From: Prevotella sp.
GTDB lineage: Bacteria > Bacteroidota > Bacteroidia > Bacteroidales > Bacteroidaceae
DNA: 32,946 nucleotides
Assembly (NCBI GenBank): GCA_016284635.1
Contig: JAEEPF010000022.1
Span: 1 to 32,946, forward strand
Direction of reading: 5' to 3'
The translations under genes were made by a program, and so were the position numbers. The notes under the pieces were generated by a model that was given only the letters and a program-made list of their open reading frames with translations, ran no database searches and had not been told where the DNA came from. Of the stretch, positions 1 through 8,908 are shown in pieces (the first letter of the stretch is position 1; each line of letters opens with the position of its first letter).

Positions 1-15
1 TGTTTACAGTAGTTC

Positions 16-591
16 ATGGACAAATACTTGATTGTTGGCTTGGGTAATGTCGGTGACGAATACGAACTGACCCGCCACAACACAGGGTTTATGGTATTGG
101 ATGCTTTTGCTAAGGCATCCAATATTCATTTTGACGACCGGCGCTACGGCTTTGTGGCCGAGACAACGGTCAAGGGACGGAAAGTGTTCCTGCTGAAGCC
201 CTCCACGTTCATGAACCTCAGCGGCAATGCCGTGCGCTATTGGCTGAACAAGGAGAACATCGACCAGTCGCGGCTGCTCGTCATCAGCGACGATGTGGCG
301 CTGCCCTTGGGACAGTTCCGCCTGAAGGCCAATGGCTCCAACGGCGGTCATAACGGCCTCGGACATATCCAGCAGCTCATCGGTCAGGACTATGCCCGTC
401 TGCGTATGGGCATCGGCAATGACTTTCCGCGTGGTATGCAGATCGACTGGGTGCTCGGCCGTTATTCCGAGGAGGAACTCAAGGCCCTCCAGCCCGCCAT
501 CGACCTGGGTGTGCAGATCATCCAGAGTTTCATCCTCGCCGGTATCGATATCACTATGAATCAATTTAACAAATTGGGGAAGCATGTCTGA
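16..591 (+). CDS. pth: Peptidyl-tRNA hydrolase
   Basis: [34 protein letters not shown]...[10 protein letters not shown]...[10 protein letters not shown]: canonical Pth motifs (GLGN, RHNxGF, FMNxSG, NGGHNG). Confidence 0.97.
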   Translation: MDKYLIVGLGNVGDEYELTRHNTGFMVLDAFAKASNIHFDDRRYGFVAETTVKGRKVFLLKPSTFMNLSGNAVRYWLNKENIDQSRLLVISDDVALPLGQFRLKANGSNGGHNGLGHIQQLIGQDYARLRMGIGNDFPRGMQIDWVLGRYSEEELKALQPAIDLGVQIIQSFILAGIDITMNQFNKLGKHV

Positions 592-1018
592 CGTAGCCCG
601 TATTGATAAATGGCTGTGGGCAGCACGGATCTTCAAGACCCGCTCCATCGCAGCAGACGCCTGTAAGAACGGGCGTGTCACCATCGGTGGCGTCAATGTG
701 AAACCCTCGCATACCGTCAAGGCCGGTGAGACAGTCAGCGTCCGTAAGCCGCCTGTGACCTATTCGTTCAAGATCCTGAAGACCATCGAGCAGAGGGTAG
801 GGGCGAAGCTGGTTCCGGAAATCTACGAGAACGTGACGACGCCCGACCAGTATGAACTCTTGGAGATGAACCGCATCAGTGGCTTCGTGAACCGTGCCCG
901 AGGCACCGGACGTCCTACAAAGAAGGATCGTCGCGCTATGGATGCTTTCGTCGGCCCTTCATTAGAAGGCGATTTCGACAGTTTCTTTGGTGATGACTTT
1001 GACGATGAAGAAGAGTAA
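584..1018 (+). CDS. hslR: RNA-binding S4 domain protein, Hsp15/HslR-like
   Basis: [46 protein letters not shown] is a typical S4/Hsp15 N-terminus; start overlaps the pth end. Confidence 0.9.
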   Translation: MSDVARIDKWLWAARIFKTRSIAADACKNGRVTIGGVNVKPSHTVKAGETVSVRKPPVTYSFKILKTIEQRVGAKLVPEIYENVTTPDQYELLEMNRISGFVNRARGTGRPTKKDRRAMDAFVGPSLEGDFDSFFGDDFDDEEE

Positions 1019-1040
1019 TCAATCATAATTCGCATATCTT

Positions 1041-2027
1041 ATGACTTGGCTGAATATTCTGTTTATTATTATTGGCGTAGCGCTCGTCTTGTGGGGTGCA
1101 GACCGTCTGACGGAGGGTGCCTCCTCGCTGGCTCGTGGTATGCACGTGCCAGAGATCGTCATCGGCTTGACCATCGTGGCGGCAGGCACTTCGGCACCTG
1201 AACTGTTCGTCAGTCTGGTGTCAGCCTTGAAGGGTACTGCTGACCTCGCCGTGGGTAACGTCATAGGTTCGAATATTTTTAACACGACGCTCATCGTGGG
1301 CTGTTCCGCTTTAGTGGCGCCGATGGTAGTGCAGAAGTCCACCGTCCGCAAGGATATCCCCTTCGCCGTGGTCGCCTCGTTGCTGCTCTTCGTCCTCTGT
1401 TTCGACGATATGGACTCTCCCCACCTCTGGGGCAACGAGATCACCCGATCCGACGGAGTTATCCTGCTCCTCGGCTTCCTCGGCTTTATGATCTATACTT
1501 TCTACGCAGCCAAGAAAGACGGCCTGATGCCGACGGAAGAAGAACTTGAGGACAACGCCGAACTGCCGAAAGACTACTCCCGTCTCGGCCGGAACCTCTT
1601 CTGGATAGCCGTAGGTCTGGGCTGCCTGATATATGGCAGTAATCTCTTTGTCGATGCCGCCACCTACGTCGCCCATCGCTTCGGCGTGCGCCAGAGCGTC
1701 ATCGGTTTGACCGTCGTCGCAGGAGGTACGTCGCTGCCCGAACTGGCCACTAGCGTGGTTGCCGCCTACAAGGGCCGCTCCGCCATCGCCATCGGCAACG
1801 TCATCGGCTCCAACGTGTTCAACATCCTGCTCATCCTCGGAACGACGGCAGTCATCCATCCACTCCGTATCATGGGTATCACGATTGTCGATCTCATGGC
1901 GCTGTTGGTCTCCATCGGCTTCCTCTGGCTCTTCGCATACACCAAGTGGTATGTCTCGCGTCGTGAGGGCGCAGTCCTGGTTTGCGGCTTCCTGATGTAT
2001 ATGGGCTGGCTGTTCTACCTTATATAA
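1041..2027 (+). CDS. Calcium/sodium antiporter (CaCA family, YrbG-like)
   Basis: Two inverted repeats with alpha-motif-like GTSAPELFVS...GNVIGSNIFN and GTSLPELATS...GNVIGSNVFN. Confidence 0.95.
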   Translation: MTWLNILFIIIGVALVLWGADRLTEGASSLARGMHVPEIVIGLTIVAAGTSAPELFVSLVSALKGTADLAVGNVIGSNIFNTTLIVGCSALVAPMVVQKSTVRKDIPFAVVASLLLFVLCFDDMDSPHLWGNEITRSDGVILLLGFLGFMIYTFYAAKKDGLMPTEEELEDNAELPKDYSRLGRNLFWIAVGLGCLIYGSNLFVDAATYVAHRFGVRQSVIGLTVVAGGTSLPELATSVVAAYKGRSAIAIGNVIGSNVFNILLILGTTAVIHPLRIMGITIVDLMALLVSIGFLWLFAYTKWYVSRREGAVLVCGFLMYMGWLFYLI

Positions 2028-2070
2028 CCACACACAGGGGTCGACGAACACCCCCTTTAACAAAACAAAA

Positions 2071-2763
2071 ATGCAACAAAAGAAAGAACAACGTATCAGT
2101 GTGCTGTTCATGTTCTACAGCATCCTGTTCTGCGTCTGCCTGATTACGGCAAACGTACTCGAGACCAAGCAGATCTCCTTAGGACCTGCGAACATGACGG
2201 CGGGACTCATTGTCTTCCCCGTCAGTTACATCATCAACGACGTGGTGTGCGAGGTGTGGGGCTATGGCCGTACCCGTATGCTCATCTGGTTAGGCTTTGC
2301 CATGAACTTCTTCTTCGTGACGATGGGAGCCATCGCCGACTGGATCCCTGGTGCCTCCTACTGGAATGGCGATGAGGGCTTCCATCAGATCTTCGGCCTC
2401 GCACCCCGTATCGCAGGTGCCTCCTTCCTGGCGTTTATCTGCGGGTCGTTCATCAATGCCTATATCATGAGCCGTATGAAGCTGTCGTCCAACGGCAAGA
2501 ACTTCTCAGCCCGTGCCGTGCTCAGCACCATCGGTGGCGAGCTGACCGACTCCATCATCTTCTTCCCCCTGGCCCTCGGCGGCGTCATTCCATGGGAGGA
2601 GATGCCGTCGCTCGTCATCACCCAGGTCACGCTGAAGACCGTCTATGAGATCATCGTCCTGCCCGTCACCATCCGCGTCGTGAAGTTCACCAAAGCGCAC
2701 GACCAGGAGGATGTCTATGATAATGGCATGGTGTATAACATCTTTAAACTGAATCTGAATTAA
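2071..2763 (+). CDS. Queuosine precursor transporter (VUT/YhhQ family)
   Basis: Hydrophobic ORF with [35 protein letters not shown]; adjacent to queF. Confidence 0.93.
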   Translation: MQQKKEQRISVLFMFYSILFCVCLITANVLETKQISLGPANMTAGLIVFPVSYIINDVVCEVWGYGRTRMLIWLGFAMNFFFVTMGAIADWIPGASYWNGDEGFHQIFGLAPRIAGASFLAFICGSFINAYIMSRMKLSSNGKNFSARAVLSTIGGELTDSIIFFPLALGGVIPWEEMPSLVITQVTLKTVYEIIVLPVTIRVVKFTKAHDQEDVYDNGMVYNIFKLNLN

Positions 2764-2768
2764 GCATT

Positions 2769-3281
2769 ATGAACGAGCAAGAGAAAATCGAGGAAAGAGG
2801 AATGAGGAGTGAGGAAGGTTTGCAGGCCCTTGGAAAGAAGACCGGATATCGCATGGACTATGCGCCGGAAGTGTTGGAGACCTTTGAGAACAAACACCCC
2901 GACAACGACTACTGGGTGCAGTTCAATTGTCCCGAGTTTACCAGTCTCTGTCCCATCACGGGCCAGCCTGACTTTGCAGAGATCAAGATCCTTTATATCC
3001 CTGGCCGTCGGATGGTCGAGTCGAAGAGCCTCAAGCTCTACCTCTTCTCCTTCCGCAACCATGGTGATTTCCATGAGGACTGTGTCAACATCATTATGAA
3101 GGACCTTGTGCGCCTGATGGAGCCCAAATACATCGAGGTGGTCGGTCTCTTCTCGCCCCGTGGCGGCATCAGCATCTATCCATACGCCAACTACGGCCAG
3201 CCTGGCACGAAATATGCCGACCTCGCCGAGCACCGCTTCATGAACTATCAGATGGCTACCAGTTCCGGCTTCAAAAGTTGA
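2769..3281 (+). CDS. queF: NADPH-dependent 7-cyano-7-deazaguanine reductase
   Basis: [62 protein letters not shown]: QueF signature including catalytic Cys and ESKSLK. Confidence 0.97.
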   Translation: MNEQEKIEERGMRSEEGLQALGKKTGYRMDYAPEVLETFENKHPDNDYWVQFNCPEFTSLCPITGQPDFAEIKILYIPGRRMVESKSLKLYLFSFRNHGDFHEDCVNIIMKDLVRLMEPKYIEVVGLFSPRGGISIYPYANYGQPGTKYADLAEHRFMNYQMATSSGFKS

Positions 3282-4219
3282 GGCTGTTCTCTTCCGATAT
3301 CGTATGGCTCTACTGAACCTTCAATATTGAAGGTCAGTACGGCTTTGTCTAATGTGACGTCGAGTGAGCACGGCGCACCCTCGATGAGTGGCAGACAACT
3401 GTTGCTACCCACGGGGAATCCACAGCATACGGGAATGTCCAAGTCGTGCAGATGAGCAATCAGCATCTGCTCCACACTGCCGAACTGAAGGTCGAACTTG
3501 ATGGAGCTGAACGTCCCGAAGATGATGCCCTTCACCCTTTCGAAGTCAAGTATCAGTCGCAGCATATAGAATAGTCTGTCAATGTCGTGCAGGGCCTCTT
3601 CCACTTCCTCGATAAAGAGGATGATGTCTTGATCCGGCGAAAGGTGGAACTTGGTTCCGGCGATGGCAGCATAACTTGACAGGTTGCCACCAATCAGAAT
3701 ACCTTCTGCATGGCCACATCTGTTATAGGGTGCGCTGGCGACCTTGTACTGCGGTAGGTTGCCCATAATCATCTTGCGTGTAAGCATCGTGGCAGGTTCT
3801 TGTTCGTTGGCGATCTGGAATGCTATGGGTCCGTGGATACACATCGTCCCGGCTCCGACTGCGGCATTGAGCAGCATGGTGATGTCGCCGTGACCGATCA
3901 GCCATTTCGGGTGACGCTGATAGACCTCTGCCGGAATGCGGTTCAGCAAGTGAATGGAGCCATATCCGCCTCTGGAGCAGACGATGGCCTTGACTGTGTC
4001 ATCGTTGAGCGCCCATAACAGGTCGTCAGCCCGTTCGTCGGCCGTTCCTGCATAGACGTTTACGTTCAAACTGTTGGTATGCGGGCCGATGACCGGCTGC
4101 AATCCCCAGCTTCTGATCACTTCTGCGGTTTGCATAAGGGTGTCTTCTGGCATCCAGTAGGCGGGAGATACAAGCGCAACCTTGTCTCCCTCTTTCAAAT
4201 ACGTAGGTCGATTAATCAT
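3248..4219 (-). CDS. S66 family LD-carboxypeptidase homologue (catalytic triad appears degenerate)
   Basis: [70 protein letters not shown]: LdcA/MccF fold motifs. The usual GxSD nucleophile Ser reads Gly and the GH His reads Ser. Confidence 0.9.
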   Translation of the reverse strand: MINRPTYLKEGDKVALVSPAYWMPEDTLMQTAEVIRSWGLQPVIGPHTNSLNVNVYAGTADERADDLLWALNDDTVKAIVCSRGGYGSIHLLNRIPAEVYQRHPKWLIGHGDITMLLNAAVGAGTMCIHGPIAFQIANEQEPATMLTRKMIMGNLPQYKVASAPYNRCGHAEGILIGGNLSSYAAIAGTKFHLSPDQDIILFIEEVEEALHDIDRLFYMLRLILDFERVKGIIFGTFSSIKFDLQFGSVEQMLIAHLHDLDIPVCCGFPVGSNSCLPLIEGAPCSLDVTLDKAVLTFNIEGSVEPYDIGREQPQLLKPELVAI

Positions 4220-4261
4220 ATTATCTTGTTATCCTGATATACTAATTCTTTTTTGGGGCTG

Positions 4262-4293
4262 CAAAGGTAGTCTTTTTTGTGGAATTATGCAAT
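4262..4293 (-). promoter_or_regulatory. Putative Bacteroidota promoter upstream of the S66 gene
   Basis: Minus strand TACCTTTG (+ strand CAAAGGTA 4262-4269) with an ATTG box 20 nt upstream (+ strand CAAT 4290-4293). Confidence 0.45.
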
Positions 4294-4384
4294 AGTTTGC
4301 CCTTATATTTTCCAAATAAAGGTAAATTCTGAACATGTTTTGTGAAATAAATGTGACCCGCCTTGCGAGTGTCAAGCTTTTGCA

Positions 4385-4415
4385 CAAAAAAAGCGGGCCT
4401 TGCGGCTCGCTTTTC
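4385..4415. terminator. Bidirectional intrinsic terminator-like hairpin
   Basis: AAAAAAAGCGGGCC-TTGC-GGCTCGCTTTT: 9-bp stem with one G-T pair, A-tract before and T-tract after. Confidence 0.7.
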
Positions 4416-4571
4416 TGTGTGTGAGAGAATGTTTAATATTTGAAGTACTCTGCAAATTTGTCGTACATGGCGTAGACATCATGTGCGAGTATTTCTACAT
4501 CTACAGTTTTCACATTGCCACCGCGATTCATGATAAATACAATCCAGATGCTGTAGTTGAATGCGTATTCG

Positions 4572-4780
4572 TTGGGCTCTTCCTCTATACCGATGGTCTG
4601 GACGAGGCCGAGAATGCCCAACGCCAGATGTTCGGCAAGGAACGGATAACTGAAGTGCTGCAAACTGCATCGCCGGAGCCACAGACACTCATCAAACAGA
4701 TGACTCAGGCTGTGGTCGACTTCGTAGGCGATACCGAACAGAGCGATGATCTCACCATGTTGGCATTGCAATACCTGTAA
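4572..4780 (+). pseudogene. C-terminal fragment of a SpoIIE/RsbU-type PP2C phosphatase
   Basis: Translation GLFLYTDGLDEAENAQRQMFGKERITEVLQ...DFVGDTEQSDDLTMLALQYL matches the PP2C/SpoIIE C-terminal motif pattern (LYTDGL.EA.N, GD.EQSDDLTML). No N-terminal domain is present upstream. Confidence 0.8.
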
Positions 4781-4782
4781 AG

Positions 4783-4817
4783 TCCCTACGCCAACTACGT
4801 CCAGCCCGGCACGAAAT
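4783..4817 (+). repeat. Relic duplicate of the queF 3' region
   Basis: TCCCTACGCCAACTACGTCCAGCCCGGCACGAAAT vs queF 3179-3213 TCCATACGCCAACTACGGCCAGCCTGGCACGAAAT: 32/35 identical, then diverges. Confidence 0.75.
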
Positions 4818-4903
4818 GACTTTCCATGCGGTGTGTCATAAAACCTGTAGAGTCCTATTAAAGTTCAATTAGAGCTCGACATTTAAAAAAATCGGCAAAT
4901 TCT

Positions 4904-4934
4904 TTTGTCGTTTCAGAAAATTTGTTTATCTTTG
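4904..4934 (+). promoter_or_regulatory. Putative Bacteroidota promoter (TTTG-N19-TATCTTTG)
   Basis: TTTG 4904-4907 and TATCTTTG 4927-4934, 19-nt spacer, upstream of the DUF4105-like gene. Confidence 0.7.
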
Positions 4935-4991
4935 CGGCCAATAGCAATCAACGATAACATAATAGCCATTTTTTCGCCAACCAACAGGGAT

Positions 4992-6248
4992 ATGAGAGCC
5001 ATTAAAACCAAAAAGACCATAATAAGTCGGGCAGTCATGACATTGCTTATGACGCTGCTGACGGTGTCGGCATGGGCCGGCGTCGGTAAGAGGCATTTGG
5101 TTCCTGTGGCTCCCGACAGCAGTGACTTTGTCAAGGCCAGCGTGATGTATGTCTCGCCGCTCAACAACTTTAAGTCTATTGCCGGCCATTGTGCTTTGCA
5201 CATGGAATGTCCGTCAGAGGGGTTTGATGTTATCTTTACCTTTTCCGAAGAACTTGGTCGGAGAGACTGGGGACAGCTGATCGCACGCAATAAATTCAGG
5301 ACAGTAGGTCTGCTTGCTGACACCGTGATAAATGAATTTAGGGCCGAAGGACGACAGGTAGTAGAATGGCCGCTCAACCTGACCCACCACGAGAAACAGC
5401 GTCTCTGGATGCTGCTCGACCAGAACGTAGCCAAGAGTTCTGCCGGTGAGCATTTCTGCTATATCAACGGGCAATGCGCCTCGATGGTGCTACAGGCCCT
5501 GGAGCGATGCACCATCGGTGAATACGTTGATTTGGGCCCCAGACTGGAGCCGATGTCCCTGACACCACAGGGCAACTATTATCGCTGGGTATTCAGAGAC
5601 TCTCCCTGGTTCCTTTTCTGCATTGTCACTTTTGGCGGCGACGGCTTTGACAGGTCTGCCCCTGTGGATCATGTCATCTGCCCGGAGCTGATGGTTCCCC
5701 TGTTGCAGCAGGCTCGCCTCCGCAGTTCCGACGATGCCGACTCTGTGACAGTCAGGCCTGTGCTCATAGGCTCCCATCAGGAACTGCTGCCCTTGGTGAC
5801 CAAGACCTATACGTCGCCCGTTACTCCTCGGATGGTGTTCGCCGCCTTGTTGGTGCTGATCGTCCTTGTGACTCTCTTGGAGTGGCTTCTGCGCCAGCAT
5901 AGGTTGGCTTTGTGGTTCGATCGTGTGCTCTTTGCGCTTTATGCCTTGTGGGCTGTGGCGGTGGTGTGGTTCGTTGTCGTAGGCTTGACCCTCGGCGATG
6001 CCAATTGGAACTGGTACATCATCCCCTTCAACCCGCTGCCCGTCGTCATCTGGGCTTGGCAAAGGAAACGCCCCCAATATAAGAAGGTGTTTCTGCTCTA
6101 TGCGGTGGTACTCACGCTGTTCTTGCTGGCCACGCCGTTGTCGGCACAGATTGATCTTGACCACCAGCTTATCACAGCCTCGCTGGCCATTCGTTGCTTT
6201 AGCAACTATTATCAATTCAAATATTCAAAATCAAAACCTAAGATATGA
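4992..6248 (+). CDS. DUF4105/Lnb N-terminal-like periplasmic domain membrane protein
   Basis: ATG at 4992 precedes a signal peptide (MRAIKTKKTIISRAVMTLLMTLLTVSAWA), a periplasmic domain with GHCALHME and CYINGQCASMVLQALE (His/Cys candidate sites), then several C-terminal TM segments. ORF track starts earlier at 4905. Confidence 0.7.
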   Translation: MRAIKTKKTIISRAVMTLLMTLLTVSAWAGVGKRHLVPVAPDSSDFVKASVMYVSPLNNFKSIAGHCALHMECPSEGFDVIFTFSEELGRRDWGQLIARNKFRTVGLLADTVINEFRAEGRQVVEWPLNLTHHEKQRLWMLLDQNVAKSSAGEHFCYINGQCASMVLQALERCTIGEYVDLGPRLEPMSLTPQGNYYRWVFRDSPWFLFCIVTFGGDGFDRSAPVDHVICPELMVPLLQQARLRSSDDADSVTVRPVLIGSHQELLPLVTKTYTSPVTPRMVFAALLVLIVLVTLLEWLLRQHRLALWFDRVLFALYALWAVAVVWFVVVGLTLGDANWNWYIIPFNPLPVVIWAWQRKRPQYKKVFLLYAVVLTLFLLATPLSAQIDLDHQLITASLAIRCFSNYYQFKYSKSKPKI

Positions 6249-8893
6249 TGAAAGGTAGATTAATCATGGCATTACTGCTATGGGTGGCAGTTGCCGACAA
6301 TGTTTGGGGGTATGTTGGTAATGGAGTAGGAATTGTTAGCTGTACTCCAGGTGAAGGATATGTCTATTCATCAAAAACAGATATCCCCTATGATGAAGTT
6401 TCCGAATGGAATGACTGTTCAAAAAATCCCTCGTATGCATGGGGAAGTGGTGAAACAGTAGAAGATGGTTCTCCATATTGGATTTATGCCAAACCTGCTC
6501 AAGGTTATCAGTTTTTAGGATGGAAGAAATATATTGAGATAGACAAGGTTTCTGATGAAGCTGAATTTTATAGTACGAATACTAAAGAGAAATTAATATA
6601 TTATGATAATAATTCATGTGGATATAAAGCTGTTTTTGAGTATAAAACCAAGCTCGTTGGCGTACCTCGAGCTTTCAATGTATATGTGGATAATGACAAA
6701 GTTAAACCCAACGGGAACGGCAATTACAATATTTTAGAAGGGAAGACGGTGAAAATCTCATGGAGCGATGATTACCAATGTGGATTCAGTTCTGAAATAC
6801 CCTCTGCCAATAACGCGACATTCACAATGCCCGAAAACGATGTCACTGTAGTTTTGAACAGTTTGACGATTTCCTCAGGGGTGACCCAGATAGAAGAGAA
6901 AGCTTTTTATAATTGTGGGTTGACCGATGTGTACTATGAGGGAACAAAGGCCCAATGGGATGCTGTCGAAAAGGGGAAAGATGCATTCACTTCCACCATC
7001 CATTGGCGCTGCACGGCCACCTTTAACATGAAGGGCCACGGCACAGCCCCCACGGCGCAGACCGTCTATTCTGGTGTAGCCAATGCTCTGACTAGGCCAA
7101 CAGACCCTACCGCAGAGGATTATGAATTCGGCGGATGGTACGTCGATGAGGCATGCAAAAAACCTTTCGATTTTACTGCCGCACTTTCTGACAATGTGAC
7201 AGTTTATGCCTGTTGGTTTCAGGGTAGCCACTACACATTGGAACTGCCCGACATAGTGGAAATCAACCCAAATACGGTGTGGACTCCTACGACGGTGATG
7301 GTCTCAAATCTGAAACTTGGGCAAAATACTAATGGACACACGCCAACAGCCCTTCGATTAGTACTCAATAGGGGAACGCTTGTCAATCAAGCGGACGACA
7401 CTAAGACCATACCATTTTTCACGTACTACAATGAATCCGAGGGCAATCCACCGGTTTCTGTTCTCCTTAATTTGAATTCAAACGGTGCGGCAACATTTTA
7501 TATCAAAGTAAGCAGCGACGACTGGGATGCGGCAGAGCCTGGCACATATAGCGGAACTTTGCCTTGTCAAATTTTTTATTTTTACAAGAATACTTCTTTT
7601 GTGACCGAAGAACTTGAAACTCGCACCATCCCCGTGACGCTGACAATCCCACCGGAACCACACACCATCACCACCGCTGTCTCGCCCGCTGAAGGGGGTA
7701 CGGTGACAGGCGGTGGCACATACGACAAAGGTACTGATGTTACCCTAAAGGCCACAGCCAATGAGGGCTATTCATTTGTGAATTGGACGGAAGACGGCAA
7801 CGAGGTAAGCACCGAGGCCACCTATACTTTCACCGTCAGTGACGACCGTTCTCTGGTGGCGAACTTCGAGCAGGGCTACACCATCAACGTCGCGGTTGAT
7901 CCCAAGGATGGCGGCATGGTGACGGGCGGCAGCAGCGGCTTCTATGCTGATGGTACGCAACTTGTAATTAAGGCCATACCGAACGAGGGTTACCGGTTTG
8001 TGGACTGGAAGATCGACGGCGTCAATGGCAGTTCTGAGCCCACCTATACGTTCATCGTCGACGGCGATTTAAGTACGTTGGTGGCCCACTTTGAACAGGT
8101 CTATCGGCTCTCGGGCACGAACGTGTTGTTCTTCTCAGAGGGTAGCATTAACAACATCACCGAGGCTGCGGAAGGCGAGCGGGTGACGGTGAGCCTGAAC
8201 CCCGTGAACGTTCAAAACGGATATTATCTGACGGGCGAGTTCTCGACGGACGGCGTGGTGATTACCAAGGAGGAAGACAATGAAGACGGTTGGTTCATCA
8301 TGCCCGCGAAGGCAGTGACGGTGAATGCTGTGGCTGCCGAACGTACAGAGTACAAGATTGACCTGACCACGGCCACGACGCAGACTATTACCGAGGGGGC
8401 TTGGCTGGCGCTGATGCAGCAGGAGGGCTACTTCGGCTCTGTCTGTGACGATACGGGATATCTGCAGTACATAGATCTGAATCTCGACGGCACACCCGAT
8501 CTACAGCTGACGGATGACTATAACGAGGCAACAAGAGTGACCACGTACGGCGTGACGAAACTCGATGGCGCCAATCAGCTGACGACGAATTACCGCCTCA
8601 CCATCCCGACCTTCCCTGAACTCAACCCTTCGCCCTACAGCACCATCCTTGTGACGCTCGGCAGCGGCTCTGAGGTGAACAATCTGCCTGAGATCATCAT
8701 GGGCGACGTGAATGGCGACGGACGGGTGACCATCACCGATGCCACGCTCTTGACGGACTTTGTCAATACGGGCGTGGAACCTGCAGGCTTCGTCAAGGCG
8801 GCTGCCGATGTGGACTATAGCCGCAGCATCACCATGGCTGACGTCATGGCCATCCTCGAAATAATCCTCACCAGTTTTCCAACGATAGATTAA
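6245..8893 (+). CDS. Secreted surface protein: BspA-like LRR remnant, InlB B-repeat, bacterial repeat domains and C-terminal type I dockerin
   Basis: Signal peptide; TQIEEKAFYNCGLTDVYYEGTKAQWDAV (LRR_5/BspA-like); RPTDPTAEDYEFGGWYVDEACKKPFDF (InlB B-repeat); two SPAEGGTVTGGGTY..GYSFVNWTEDG repeats; GDVNGDGRVTITDATLLTDFVNTG...DVDYSRSITMADVMAILEIIL (dockerin). Confidence 0.85.
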   Translation: MMKGRLIMALLLWVAVADNVWGYVGNGVGIVSCTPGEGYVYSSKTDIPYDEVSEWNDCSKNPSYAWGSGETVEDGSPYWIYAKPAQGYQFLGWKKYIEIDKVSDEAEFYSTNTKEKLIYYDNNSCGYKAVFEYKTKLVGVPRAFNVYVDNDKVKPNGNGNYNILEGKTVKISWSDDYQCGFSSEIPSANNATFTMPENDVTVVLNSLTISSGVTQIEEKAFYNCGLTDVYYEGTKAQWDAVEKGKDAFTSTIHWRCTATFNMKGHGTAPTAQTVYSGVANALTRPTDPTAEDYEFGGWYVDEACKKPFDFTAALSDNVTVYACWFQGSHYTLELPDIVEINPNTVWTPTTVMVSNLKLGQNTNGHTPTALRLVLNRGTLVNQADDTKTIPFFTYYNESEGNPPVSVLLNLNSNGAATFYIKVSSDDWDAAEPGTYSGTLPCQIFYFYKNTSFVTEELETRTIPVTLTIPPEPHTITTAVSPAEGGTVTGGGTYDKGTDVTLKATANEGYSFVNWTEDGNEVSTEATYTFTVSDDRSLVANFEQGYTINVAVDPKDGGMVTGGSSGFYADGTQLVIKAIPNEGYRFVDWKIDGVNGSSEPTYTFIVDGDLSTLVAHFEQVYRLSGTNVLFFSEGSINNITEAAEGERVTVSLNPVNVQNGYYLTGEFSTDGVVITKEEDNEDGWFIMPAKAVTVNAVAAERTEYKIDLTTATTQTITEGAWLALMQQEGYFGSVCDDTGYLQYIDLNLDGTPDLQLTDDYNEATRVTTYGVTKLDGANQLTTNYRLTIPTFPELNPSPYSTILVTLGSGSEVNNLPEIIMGDVNGDGRVTITDATLLTDFVNTGVEPAGFVKAAADVDYSRSITMADVMAILEIILTSFPTID

Positions 8894-8908
8894 ATCATCC
8901 CACAAGTT

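Noticed and set aside
1311-2111. 266-aa minus-strand ORF opposite the antiporter
   Set aside because: Asp/Glu/Gln-rich antisense artefact.
4400-4780. 126-aa ORF as an intact gene
   Set aside because: Only its C-terminal half resembles a protein family; the first half overlaps a minus-strand protein-like segment and a terminator hairpin, so it is better read as a fragment.
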